From assembly GCA_030323885.1 (NCBI GenBank), contig CM059186.1, forward strand, positions 155,467,064 to 155,531,063: a stretch of DNA of 64,000 bases, read 5' to 3'. This DNA is from Branchipolynoe longqiensis (taxonomy: Eukaryota > Annelida > Polychaeta > Phyllodocida > Polynoidae). The translations under genes were made by a program, and so were the position numbers. Under the pieces are notes generated by a model. It did not search any database. It was not told where the DNA came from and saw only the letters and a program-made list of their open reading frames with translations. Each line of letters opens with the position of its first letter. Within the stretch, counting starts at the first letter, position 1. Positions 15,101-29,000 of the stretch are shown in pieces.

Positions 15101-18100
15101 GCTGTAGCACTCGTCGTGCGACACCACTGGGCTTCTCCAAACGCTTGTTATAATGTCTAGCAAACGATCGTTCGGTCTAACAACCTGCATGCGCTTGACC
15201 GAAATTCCTAGCCGACGTGCCTTTGACACCATGGCTCCTCTTGTTGAATGTGACGCATATTTGTCCGTATTCACTCCTGCCATTGTTAGCACATTAATTG
15301 TCCAACGTGCGAGTGTGTCCCTTGAAATGCCCTTGTGTGGCTTAATAAAGCTTATCAATAATTGTCTTGAGTTTCTAACTCCTTGTGTCTTGGATATATA
15401 TGTTCTAATCGCCGATACTACACACAGTTTTTGATTGTCCTTGAATTGTGTTACATTAATTGATGACAAAGGGTCGCCTATGCGATTAGATTTTAACAAT
15501 GTTGTTAAATCGAAAGTCGCTTGCTTTCTGTCTATTTCCAGTCCATCGAGTGAAAGTGCCACTATAGTTTGGCCTCGATGACCTGTGACTAACAGTAATA
15601 GAAGTGCTACCTTAAAACCTAATTGTTTAATATCTAGAAATGTATTATGTGGCCAATCCTTAAACATTTTGAACACCAGTGACACATCCCAAAATCGGTC
15701 ATATTTTGGTTTAGGTGGGTTTCGTTCATAAATCCCCCTTAGTACCCAGTGTATTACGTGATGTTTACCTACTGTTTCTCCCCTTAATCTGGGGAGAATA
15801 ATCGAGAGAGCACACCTGGCAGCATTAATTGCGCCATAACCGAGCCCATCCTCTTCTAACATCCTGAAAAATCTGCACACTTGGGCAATAGTTGGGTTCA
15901 TAGGTTTAACCTGTTTAATAAGACAGTGTACGCCCCATTTCTTTAAATATGTGGTATACATCTTTACTGTTCCTTTTCTCCACGCATGTGACACCAACCG
16001 TTCTTGTGTAATTTTGTCTAATCCAAATTGTTCTAGGTATTTATTCAGAAAAGGAATGCAAGCAATGGTGTTGTTGCTACGTTGCCGTGATGTTCCAGAG
16101 GGCCTTGGTGAGTTAGATTTCCTCGGGATTTTGGGAATCTGAGGCAGTCTCTGGCTGTCGAGACTAGTCCCGCTAGCCACGGTTGTGTGTCCCATTCGGG
16201 GACGATCAGGATGGCGTGGGACCGGTCCATCTTTATCTTTCGTGCCACTCTGGTAATGATGTTAAAGGGGGGGGGGGGGGGAAATGTAATAAAATTCATT
16301 TTCCCAAATCAGTGAGAAAGCATCTATGTGCCAAGCATATGGTTCTGGGTGCCATGACACATATTTGTTAATTTTAAAATTATTACGGGATGCAAATAAG
16401 TCGACCTCAGGTCGGCCCCACTTTTGACAAATTATTTCAAAAATGTTCGTATTAAGGGTCCATTCTAAATGATCATGGAAATGTCTGCTCTTTTGGTCAG
16501 CTAGCGTATTTTTGAATGGTTGGGCTGTGTGCTACAGTCAGCCAAACCTGATTTAGCTGCGCCCATTTCCAAATCTTCTTTGGTACATCCTTACATGGTT
16601 TGGACTTTGTCCCTCCAATGTTTCTTACATATGCCATTGCTGTTATATTATCAGTTAGTATTTTAACATGTGTTCGTGGTATCTTAACGAGGCTTGCCAG
16701 TCCCAAATCAATGGCTCTCAATTCCAAAACGTTAATATGGTCCGAAATTTCATTTTGTAACCATTTTCCTCCTGTTGCGACCTCATTACGATGTGCTCCC
16801 CAACCTTCTAGTGATGCGTCGGTGGTTACCACCGTGTTGGGTTCACCCATTCGAATAGGGTTGGGAGAATTCTGAATATTTTTGAACCACCCGTTAATAT
16901 CATCCATGCCTTCGTCAGAAATAAAGATTTTCCGTTCGAAATTTCCTTTTGTGCGAGCCAACGCCGAATTCCTAACTATTTCCAAAGATTTAATGTGTGC
17001 CTTGCCATATAGAATAGCTGGGGCATACGATATCAGTATACCGACTAGCACCGCGATCTGCCTTATCTTTGGCCTATTTAACTCGACCAAGCGGGTCGCT
17101 GTATCTAGAAACTTATCAAGTGTTGATAATAAAACCCAAAAATTTTAGTTTGGTTGTCGGTAAGAAAGCCGACTTCTTGCGTGAATATAAAATCCCAACT
17201 TTGTTAAAATTTTACATAATTCTTCGACAGCATCCTGACAGTCATTAAATGACTGTGAAACAATAAATGAGTCGTATATATGTATGGGAACATGGTGTGA
17301 CCCTTCTTAGCCATAGGTGAAAACACCGGTTTCAACAACTTTGTAAAAAGACGTGGTGCGCACGCTAAACCATTTGGCAAACATGTGAACTGGAAAAGTT
17401 TATCGTCCCAAATGACTCTTAGGAATTTGCGGTGTTCCGCACAAATAGGGACCGTATAATATGCATCCTGTAAATCGACACTGGCCATTCATGCATCAGG
17501 CGTAATCAAATCCCTGGCAGTTTCTACAGATGTTGCCATTCCACTAATGCATTTAACTTAGTCAAATCCAAAATCATTCTAATATCCCCATTAGGCTTAG
17601 GTCTAGAAAAAATATTAGAAATAAATTCACCTGGAGTATGAAGCACTTCCTCTATAATGCCTTTTGCTTCAACAATGAAACTTGAGTAGAAAATGCTTGC
17701 TTTTCTAATGCATTAACTTATATGGGAAAGGAACCTGATATTGCGCTGGTAATTCCATAAATAGGATTTTAACTCCTGTTACTATGTTCAGAATATTGGC
17801 ATTCTGATAAACAATTAGAAATGTTGCCAGCACAAAAGTTTCTTACATCGGTTTGTGTCCCTTCCGCCACCATCTCTGCTACCACTGATGTATGTGTAGC
17901 AGTGTTTATTTTCTGCCTGGGCACGGGAAGAGCTGCTTTGGTGCAAACTCTTTGCGGAATGGGCGGTTTCCGTCGTTCCAGCTTTGACGGTCGCCCCGAC
18001 CCCTGCTTCGTGGCAGATAGCCATAGGAGTGACCGGATCTGCCAGCCATGGTTCCGCGCCGGATCCGGTATTCCCCTCGCGGTCTGCGGAATCTGGAGGT

Positions 18101-19979
18101 ATTTCCCCCCTCCGAGCAGTTCCCATGTTCCTCGAATGGGTATCAAAATATAACGTGGCTTCAGCCAGCATCCCTCTCCGTGTAGTAACGGTCTTCAGCC
18201 AACATCGCCCTTTGTGGAAACATTTGCCTAAACTGGATGTGGCTTTAGCCAACCTCGCTCTCCGTTGTCGAACGGGTGGCCTAAACGGGATGCGGCAAGA
18301 GCCAACATGTCTCTCCGTTTTAACGGGCTACCACGTAACATGGTTTTCAAAACCATCGGCTCTATCCGCTTGGTGACGGGAAGGCTACCGCGATGAGGCT
18401 TCAGCCAACATCGCGCACTCCAATGGCTTTCCCGTCCCGACGCAACCAAACCTAATGGTCGGTCCCCACTTCCGGGTCGGAAGGGATTAAGGCCTCGGGC
18501 TGAGGCGATGGCAAAGCCGTCAACCCCAGAAAGGAGTGACAGTCCTCCTCCGGGGGATCCGCAGCAGCTGACGCAGCAGGCCGGACCTTGTTCCACTTCG
18601 TGGCCATCGGTAGTCTGTAACGACTGTGTTACTATAAACCGGTATCAACTCAACGTGAACACAAATTGTGACGCCAGGTGGAACCTGGGTTGAGGATGTA
18701 TTTGGTACTGAGTAACGTATTTACACCGTTCTCAATACAGGCGTGGTAAGCTAAGTTTATGCCGTAGGTGTCTGGTATCGAAACCAACCATACGGGGGGG
18801 TCGGCCTTGGGACCGCCCACTCTCTCTGTTCCGTACACTTCGCCCTCCCGCGGCTTCTGCGCCAGCAAGTTGGAGAAAATGCTACGAAACTCGGAGGTTC
18901 GCCTTAAAAAAGTTCTGGGGAGTCTATAAAAGAAACCCAGGATAATCCCCAACGTGACTCTTTACGAGAGTCCGAGAGAAAATCCACTGGAGATGCGGTT
19001 TCACCCTGCAGCTTTCGCTTTCATCTCTACCCGCATTCCACGGGTGCAATAACCAATCAGTATCGGTTTTGTTTTGTATACCAAGGCTCTTTGGCAGGTC
19101 ACCATCATTTTATCCGTTTGTAAACATACCTATCTCAGACAGACTTACGAAGTTCTAAACTTCCAAAAAGATGCCATAATGGCATATATGATATAATGCA
19201 TGACAAGCTAGCTTCACACAGTTTGTATTAATACTTACAGTTACAGTGAATACAATACTCCACTCCTGGATATTATTCAATTATTCGTTTCCTCCAGTGT
19301 TCTTGGGTTTAACCGAAATAAATAAATTAATTAATGACGTGATAAGTCAAATGCGGCTTCATTCTAATCATAGGCCATCCAGTGACAGGGCAACAATAGT
19401 CTGTGTAGCCCACTCCGGGTCGGCAAGCCAAAGCACCCAGAACGAACACCACACGGCGACTCGCAAAAAACGTATCGGAATTCGGAACGGTTAAATGCTA
19501 ATAATTCCGTAAATACAGTCGCCACCTATATAAGAATCACACAGAGGACGTTATTGTCCTTAATAAAGAAACGTGTGGAACGGTTAACCCGTAATTTACG
19601 TCGTTCCTTAGCGAACGACGAATAAACTATAAAAGAAATTGAGCGAAAATGGGGGATTTAAGCGAACGAACGAAACCAATGAAAGAGGCGACTCGAAAAC
19701 TAGCGAACCTGACTTTCGGAACGGTTAAACGCTAATTCTTCCGAAAATACAGTCGCCCCCTAACTAAAACTCACACAAAGGACGGTAATGTCCGTAATAA
19801 AGCAACGTGTGGAAAATCACCCGCGAATTCCAGGTATTTGTGGAGAAATTTGTAGAAAAAACCGCTGAACAAGCTCGCGCACATCCATTGCACGCGAGCT
19901 TCTTATGCTAATTGCTGGACCCGGATGTGCTTACCTCTCCCTAGCCTGCGGCTAGCCTGAGGCTATATACCGAGGTAAA

Positions 19980-20061
<82 letters not shown>

Positions 20062-23000
20062 TTATGTATGTATAGCTGCGCCACACACGTGGTTAGGGTG
20101 TGCATACATGGGGTGTGTACACTATGTATGTATGTATGTATGTATGTATGTATGTATGTATGTATGTATGTATGTATGTATTTTGTAAAGGTGAATTAGT
20201 ATATATATATTTCTAACTAAGTTATCTAGATACTAGGATTTGCACGCATATAGTGAAACCCCATTATAAGGCGATCGTCGGAATTCAGAAAATACCATCC
20301 AGAAAAAAAAGCGGGTCATGCTAAATCAAGCTTCAGTTTAATTAATTACCTTTGATTTTAAGAATTCCGGGTCCAATGACGCATCATATTATATCCGAAT
20401 TCATGTTAAATCAAGGCGCATAGAATCAGGGTTTCACTGTATTTGTTTGTGTGTGTGTATGTGTACGCATAATTATATGGCGACATATACGATACATAAT
20501 TGATAATATGAGTATAGATTAATATGTCCTTTTACATTATAATTAAACATAACAAATGAAGAAAGCATGATATAATTAGGTAGTTCACTCCAGTTAAATC
20601 AGATTTATAGTTAGTGGATCCCACATTAAATGGATTGTTTTGTACAATTTCCTACTTCTACGCTGATCAACACAATTTCAATCCGGGTGATATCAGCCAT
20701 GGCAAGGCAGAGAATAACGCCGCCATAAGGAATGTGTTACCAACATTCTGTAAGCATTTTAATGCTTATAATCTAAAGCCCCAGTCCCACTATGACTTGT
20801 GGCTGCTTGCAACCACTTTGGACCAAAGAACCCACCTTCTTGCGACCTCTTTGCGACCAAAGCAATGGTCGCCGATCTCCTTGCGACCAAAACAATGGTC
20901 GCCGAACTCCTTGCAACCAAAATGATCGCAAGGTTTTTACTACAGTAGCTGCAATCTCCTTGTGACCAAAATGGTTGCAAGAAGGTCGGCAACTACTGAG
21001 GACCACTTTGCTACCACTTGTGACCATTTTACGACCACCCCTTTTTTGTGGTCGCGAACAGTAGTAAGACTGGGTATAAGGCGGTTAGAGGTGGCTGCCA
21101 TGCATGTGTATGTATGCTGAAGTTGGTTGGTTGTTGGGAGTTTTACGTCCTGGCAACATCTAAGATCATATCAGGACAGGTACCGACTTGTGACAGTGCC
21201 CAGTCACATCATCCTGATACTAAGCTAACCAGTCCTTACCCTATCCTATTAATGCTGAGTGTCAGGCTAGGAAGAGACAAGTATCAATTTTATAAGTCAT
21301 TGGTTTGTCTCGATCGGGAACCAAACTCCCGACCTTTGTGCACGCAAGTGTAGGCTGAAGAGAGCTTACCTTTATTGACTTTGTCACACAGTAGGAACAC
21401 GTCCTGGCCACCCCTGGCTGACCCGGCCTGGCGACTGATGCGGCAGATGACCAGGTCCGTCACCGTCTCTGAGGAGCAGACAAGAGTGATAGAAATAAGC
21501 AAAAATGTTCACGTGTCCACCGGACAAGTCTGGTGTCATTTTCACTAGTCCGTCTGAATTTCCACTTGTCCCGGACAAGCAGACAAACTCTTATTTCGAA
21601 CGCTGAATGACATAGGAGCGGTTAAACCACTACTGACACACAATCACATCCACTTACCCAAGGTTCCCACTCTTTATAAGATTGCTTTTCATGGGAATTT
21701 TTCAAGGACCTTTCAGTACTCTAGACAGCTCTTTTTAAGGACCAAATACAGAAATCCTACAGCCATACTTATCACATTTTGCAGGTTGCAACACAGCGAG
21801 GATGCTGGAATCAACGAGTGACCATGCAAAAGTTAATGAATAATGCAGAATTCAGCACCAAAGGATAACAAAAATCATTCTTACTTGCAAACCAAGGTTA
21901 CAAAATTAAAACACATGATTTAAAATTGTCAGGCAACTATATTTCCATGATTTTTCATGACATTTGGCCCGTAACCAATAATTGTAAGGCTATTCCAATA
22001 CGTGGATCTTAGTCACGATAACATAAAACAAATATACTTACTTCTGTCATAAATAGTCTGTGAAACAACAGGCTGCACAATGCGCGTGCGTACGTGTGGA
22101 GGGGATGGGTCTGCAGTCGTGATAGCATAAAACAAATGTACTTACTTCTGTCATAAATACACTGTGAAATAACAAGCTGTTCAATGCGTGTGTGCATGTG
22201 TGGGGTAATGTACTTACTTCTGTCATAAATACACTGTGAAATAACAAGCTGTTCAATGCGTGTGTGCATGTGTGGGGTAATGTACTTACTTCTGTCATAA
22301 ATACACTGTGAAATAACAAGCTGTTCAATGCGTGTGCACGTGTGTGGGGTAATGTACTTACTTCTGTCATAAATACACTGTGAAATAACAAGCTGTTCAA
22401 TGCGTGTGTGGGGTAATGTACTTACTTCTGTCATAAATACACTGCGATACGACAGGCTGCACAATGCGTGTGAACTTGCCGGTCGAGTCGGGCAGGAACA
22501 CTTGGAAGCACAGACGCACCGTGCTCAGGTCGAATGACGTCGGTGGGAAATCAAAGCCAGCTACAAGTTCACAAAACACAACAGGATGCATCAAATGTTT
22601 TCCAAGTCCACCTCGGCGAACATTATTTAATATTGAACCCAACAAAAACGTTTACTCGATTGGTGGATCCAACAATTCAATGAATTATATGCATAGTTTC
22701 TTGCTTCTACTCCGATCAGCATAATTTTAATACACTTCCGAGTTTTGCATGTATAAGGCTTTATCCACAGGTCCGTCTAGTAGAATTTTGAAACCAAGAC
22801 ATGTGTCTACATTTGTTTTTACATATCCAACTTAAATACTGGTGCACTAATCTCGAGATAAGATAATACGGCGGGGCGGTGGTGGTGGTGGTGGTTGTTG
22901 GAGTTTTATGTCCTGGCAACATTTAAAATCATATCAGGACCGGTACCGACTTGTGACAGTGTACACTCATGACGACTTTATAGTGTTGCCCCAGTGGGAG

Positions 23001-26000
23001 ACCAGGCTGCTAGCACCATGACATTCCACTCAGTCACATTATCCTGGCACCGAGCCAACCAGTCCTTGCCCCATCCTAATAATGCCGAGTGCCTGGCTAG
23101 GAAGCGAAAAGTATCAATTTTGTAAGTCATTGGTTTGACTCAACCGGGAATTGAACTTCTGACCTTCTAGACAGGAGGCCTGCGTTCTACCGATTCGGCC
23201 ACCACGTCCGGTAATAAATTATTATGTGGTTATTGTGACTGTGACTTTGTTCAGAGGAATATCTCTATTTACCAATAGAATTTACATAAATATTTCCAGG
23301 CAAAGTTTATGTAGTTAGTTAACTGTTATTTCCACATTCACACTCACTCTGAAAGGGATCAACCCTGAGATGCTTTCGGTCCTCAAGCGCCTGAACAACA
23401 ACCTTCTTCTTTGCGCACTGTATGCCAAGGTTAGGGAAACTGCAAGTACACAAAGCATGATTTTGAATGTGGTGTGTGTGTGCAGCTTTTCAGGTATTCA
23501 ACGTTCTCACAAGGTCTTAATGGGACCAGGGTCCGTACACATGTGAAGATATGAAATTCAAAGCTATTTCAAGGCTGTTTTTTTTTTTAAATATAAGAAT
23601 TCAAGACAATTTTCATTTGGATTTCAGGGGGGAAAAAACAATGGGCGAATGGTGATTTCAACCAAATTTAGATCAGTGGGGACAGTTTAATGGAATTCAA
23701 GTCTTTGCAAGACTAATTAGTCAAAATAGGCCTTGAAATGGGGCAAATGAAGTTCAAGACCATTCAAGACTTTCCAGGCCCCGTATGGACCTTGTGGGAT
23801 GCTCAAGCAATAGATTTTGTTGCACTTCATATAAACATACACAGACAATGGATTATGATAATTAGCAACATATGTACATAAATATTCTCCAAGTTGCTTT
23901 ATTTATTTGCAAAATCAGGGACCTAGGTTAGCAGGTGATAGACAGACCTGCCTTGGAATAAATGTCATTCTCTAAAACTGGACAGTAAAGTTTGACATGG
24001 AAACCAAAAGTAAAAACCTTCCAAATAATAGCAAAGAAACTATTCCAAATAATAACCGAATTTATGTTTCTTGGAACGTTTACATGCTGTGTATATGTCA
24101 GAGTTAATAAAAAAATTAAAAATAATTTGTTAATTTTTTTATAGTTAGATCTCATACAAACTGAGTAATGTGTTAATATCACTTGTCTAACATGGAAATC
24201 AAAGACACGTCTAGAATATCATTTTAGTATACACAACAAAGTCAAGCAAGATTTGATTGATTACAGATAAGCAAACAAGAAGATTATGCCCTACAAGAAA
24301 AAAGTTGAAACAAAGTTAGGGTAAATGCATGATGTGGATGTGTAAATTTTTCAAATTTTCACATCAGCACAAAATCATACAATATCTTTTGTGGGATAGA
24401 TTAAATACATGCAGTATTGCTAACATGCTTAATACACAAAGGCAACAACAATTATTTGCCTTGCTATCAATAGAGAAAATTAATTATCAGCATCGTAATG
24501 TGGAAATCAAATATGTGGTGCACAGTTTTATAGAATAAGCCAAATACATATATGCGCATAGATCGACAACTGAATTAAAAGAAAGAGAACTTTTCCCCCT
24601 CTCTTCCAAAGTTGCTTATAAAAAATATTAATCTTATATCATTGCCTCAGCATCGTGATACTTATGCTTTTAGCGCGAAACCTTTCAATTCACTCTGAAG
24701 GCAAGGTTAGTTGGTTGGTTGTTGACGTTTTACGTCCTGGCAACATCTAAGGTCATATCAGAACGGCTGAAGGCAAGGTGGTCAGGCTTTATTGAGTGAC
24801 ATGTAACTAGATATGACGTCATCGCTGCTTTACTTACGTGGCGAGAGACTGCTTCTTGAGTTTCACAGTGCACACGCCTTTCTTGCAATCCTTACCGACC
24901 AAGCTATGTGGGTGTGGCCGAGGAAGTTCGTCCTTGCTCACCGCCGACACCACAACGATGGCATCGCTCGAATTGCTGTTGTGAATCTGCAAATGGCGGT
25001 CTCGTTAGGGTCCGTCCAAAGTCGCTATCATTTTCACGGTCGTACAATGCGCAATAAAGGCGGGGCGGGGGGGGGGGGGGATCTAAGTCAAATACGACTT
25101 TTATCGCTTAATAAAATGTTGAAACCAATTAAAAAAGCACCAGCAAAATGGTAAAATGTTGACGTGTACTACATTGGCTGGGGGAGGGGGGGTTGCGGGG
25201 GGATGGGAAAGTGGTACTCTCAATATGATCGTGAAAATATTGACAACCTCGGACGGTCCCTTAATTCCCAAATGAACTGCCCAATACTGAATAAGCATTG
25301 ACACAACAGGCACTTGAATTATGGGGTAGGTTTAGTTATATAACGTGTGATTCCTTTTTTATACATAATGTATGCTGGTTTTGTATCCATGGATGTGTTT
25401 GTATGAGCAACATGTTGAACATTGAGACAACAGGCACCTGAATGTTGGGGTATTTTCGGTTATGTTTTTCTTTTGTATGAGCAACACGTTGAGCATTAAG
25501 ACAACACACACCTGAGTCTGGAGGTAGGTTCTGTTATGTGTTTTTTTTTGTATGAGCAACACATTCAGCATTGAGACAACACACACCTGAATCTTGGGGT
25601 AGGTTTGATAATGGGTCTTTTTGTATGAGCATTGAGTTTGTTGAGCATTGAGACAAGAGGCACCTGAAACTTGGGGTAGGTTCGGTTATGGATCTTTTTT
25701 GTACGAGCAACATGTTGAGCAGTCAGACAACACGCACCTGAATCTTGGGGTATGTTGTATACGTATATATACATGTGTAAGGAATATCAGGAACGTGAAC
25801 CGGGCTACGTCCCACAGGTGGTCACGTGACGCCGAGAGCCCATGTGATATCTAACTCAATAAAGTCAGTCATTGGACAAGACTCAAGGCGTTCGGGTGGT
25901 TTCTACAAACACTGCAGGGTAGGTTCAGTTATGGATCTTTTTGTATGAGCAACATATTGTGCATTGAGACAACAGGCATTCGAATCTTGGGGTAGGTTTG

Positions 26001-29000
26001 GTTATGGGTTTTATTTTGTATGAGCAACACATTGAGCACTGAGACAATAGACACCTGAATCTTGGGGTAGGTTTGGTTATTGGTCTTTTTGTATGAGCAA
26101 CACTTTGAGCATTGAGACAACACGCACCTGAATCTTGGGGTATGTTCGGTTCTCGGGTGTGCTGTGCTCGCCGGGAATGCTGCCGGCGGCGCGGCCCTCA
26201 CACTCATAACGAAAGCGGAGACCCCGCGCCCGGGGCTCCTCCAGGATCTCCACATATGGCTTCATTGGCTGTGGGCTCATACCCGGAAGAGTATCTGGTC
26301 AAGAAACAGAGAACCATGTGTTAGAGGACCAGGGCCGCAAACGGAGCTGAGCATTTCAGAGAATTACTGGAATGGTTTAGCTCAAAGCCATCCATGACAA
26401 ATGTAGTTGAGAAAGTGGCACATTGGCTGAATCTCCCAATGGTTGGCTGTTCATTTACCTTAATGAAATTTCCTTAATGAAATTTCCTTCTTTTTTTAAA
26501 AACCTGTCGATTGTTTTATGAAGAGGGAAGTGGTAATTAATTGTGTTACAGATTTTAGTGTTACAGATTTTAGTGTTGCTATCCCACTACGAGTCCAGGT
26601 CATTAATCATTGACTCATAAGGAGATTGGGGAAGTGTGTTATGCTCTGTACTGTCGGTTATCCCTGTTTGTGTCGATCGTCCGGAGCCCTTCTGACAAAA
26701 ATAAACCATTATATACTACGCCTGTCTCCGTTTCGTAAATTATGGGGTGGGTTGATTTTTACTATCATACTCAAATATAACAAAAAAAACACTACATAAA
26801 AAACAGGCTTTTCATCAAATAAAAGCATAATTTAATTCGTTTTTTTGTTTTACTACCATACTCAAACTTGGTATACCTAACAAACTATGCTGGTCATATA
26901 TCTACAACTTATTAAAAACACAAAATTTAATGGGGGTTTTCTTTTTAACTACCATACTCAAACCTGGAAACAAACTACTTATAAAACCATGCTGTTCAAT
27001 AAAAATACATTTGTTCAACTAATTTAAGAACGCATAATTTAATTCGTCTCTCGTTACTGTATCACCGAAATGACTAATGTTAGGTTTATTAAACTACGTA
27101 AATAACCTACATAAACAAACAGCCATAAGATCGTGATGGACCTACTTCCCTTGGTGGTAACCAAACCCCTAAATACAGTTCAAAACATTATTGGTACGTG
27201 CTTCTGACAGTTGGAGGTCATCTGGTCTGAAATAAATCATAACAACACACATGCCAGAGAGTGATGGTTGATCTTTACATGGTGCCAGGGTGCCAGGAGT
27301 GAAAAGGAATTAGCAGACAATGGAATCATTAAAGCCACCTGAAGTTCTTCGTATGAAAGATGGGAATGTGGCAGAGAAATGGGAAAGATTTAAGGAACAA
27401 TTTGAATGGTATGCGGTGGCGATAAATGTGCCGGAGGGAGCGAGAAAAGGAGCTCTACTGCTAACAGTTGCCGGAGCGGAGGCACAGGCAGTGTATCATA
27501 CTTTCACATACGCACCAGCCAGAAAGGAGGGAGATCTGGAAATTCCAGAGGAGAATAATATGGACTACAAGTTGGTTGTACAAAAGTTTGATGCTTACTG
27601 TCTGCCCAAGAAGAACCTCATATATGAGAGGTTTGTGTTCAACACAAAGGAGCAGGAAGAAGGAGAGATGATTGATGCGTATGTGACCGACCTCAGGCTA
27701 AAGGCAGCCGCGTGCGAGTACGGGGATCTATTAGAGTCACTGATCAGGGACAAACTAGTGGTCGGCATCAGAGACAAAAGATTGCAAGAGAAAATGCTGA
27801 GAGACTCGGGGTTAACGTTGGATTCGGCGATAATCATGTGCAAAGCGGCCGAGACCACAAAAGCGCACATGAAAGTCATCAACCCAGTGGAGACGGAGCC
27901 GGTAGGTGCTGTCAGAGCGAGGTATAACAGCAACCAACGCAGCAGTGACAGTAGGAACAAAAGAGCCTGGAGTGACAGCAAGTCGCGCAGAGCGGAAGCC
28001 ACAGCGGGACCTCATGGTGAGAGTGGAAATGGCGAATTCAACTGTAAGCGGTGTGCGACCAGACATAAAGTAAGACAGTGCCCAGCATTCAGAGAGAGGT
28101 GTGGAAAATGTGGCTTCAGAGGTCACTACACACGTTTGTGTCACACTAAAGTGAACGTGATCAACAGCAAACAGGCAGAGGAAGGAGAGTATGGCTCAGA
28201 CCAAGACGTGTTTATCGGGAGTATAGGGGTGAGTGTCAATGAGGTATGTGTTAACAAAGACTGTCAGTGGGTCCATATGTTAGAGGTTGGCGACTCGTTA
28301 ATTCAGGTCAAGTTAGACACGGGAGCTGGTGCTAATCTCCTAAATGCCCGTGAGTACAGGAAACTGAGAGACAGACCCAAACTGAAACAAGCAAATGTGC
28401 GCCTGACCGATTATAACAATGCTGAAATAAAGGTGAGGGGCTCGTCTGTGCTGCGAGTAACTGTAAAGAAGAAGACGTATCCAGTAATGTTTGTAATTGT
28501 TGAAAATGGCCCTAGTCTTCTTGGTGCAGCAGCCTGTGAGAGACTCGGCCTTGTGAAATGTGTCCATGTCATACAAGGACGGGTGGACAGTCAGTTAGTG
28601 GAGGATGTCAAACAGTACACAGTGCCAGACACACGGGGTCAATTGTCATCCATTCCCTTTGTATATAACATATTGACAAAGGAAAATGCCCGACCAGTGA
28701 TCAGGCCAGCCAGGCGTGTCCCTATAGCATTAAGGGATCAACTGAAACAGGAACTGAGTAGAATGGAGAAAATAGGTGTGATCCACAAGAGAGAGAGTCC
28801 TACAGACTGGGTGAGTGACATGGTAGTGGTAAAGAAACCAAATGGCGGACTCAGGATCTGTCTAGATCCAAAAGATCTGAATGCGGCCATACATCGCGAA
28901 CACTACCAGCTGCCTACAAGGGAGGAGATCTTTGCGGAGATCAATGGAGCTTGGGTATTTAGTCAACTTGACGCATCGCAAGCGTTCTGGCAGATAAAGC

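Larger units (their letters stand above)
14598..19981 (-). mobile_element. DIRS-type tyrosine-recombinase retrotransposon, degenerate copy
   Basis: Minus-strand relative of the element at 39876-46825. The right terminus (14598-14725) and left terminus (19910-19981) are inverted and share GGGAGAGGTAAGCACATCC with GGGTCCAGCAA. An internal complementary region (14821-14957) joins both ends. Order on the minus strand: gag remnant, RT, RNase H, tyrosine recombinase. The copy is 1.6 kb shorter than the plus copy and carries several frame breaks. It is inserted in a TA repeat: (TA)n lies directly at both ends. Confidence 0.92.

Noticed and set aside
20000..20199. CVCVCV and YVCM repeats read as protein
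   Set aside because: Microsatellite translation.
22009..22464. 151-codon minus frame across the exon-6 decoy array
   Set aside because: It is open only because 72-bp units are multiples of three; it reads through splice donors and is intronic.
25305..26127. CRISPR-like or satellite array
   Set aside because: Eukaryotic context; the unit is derived from the neighbouring exon end and intron, with no unique spacers.
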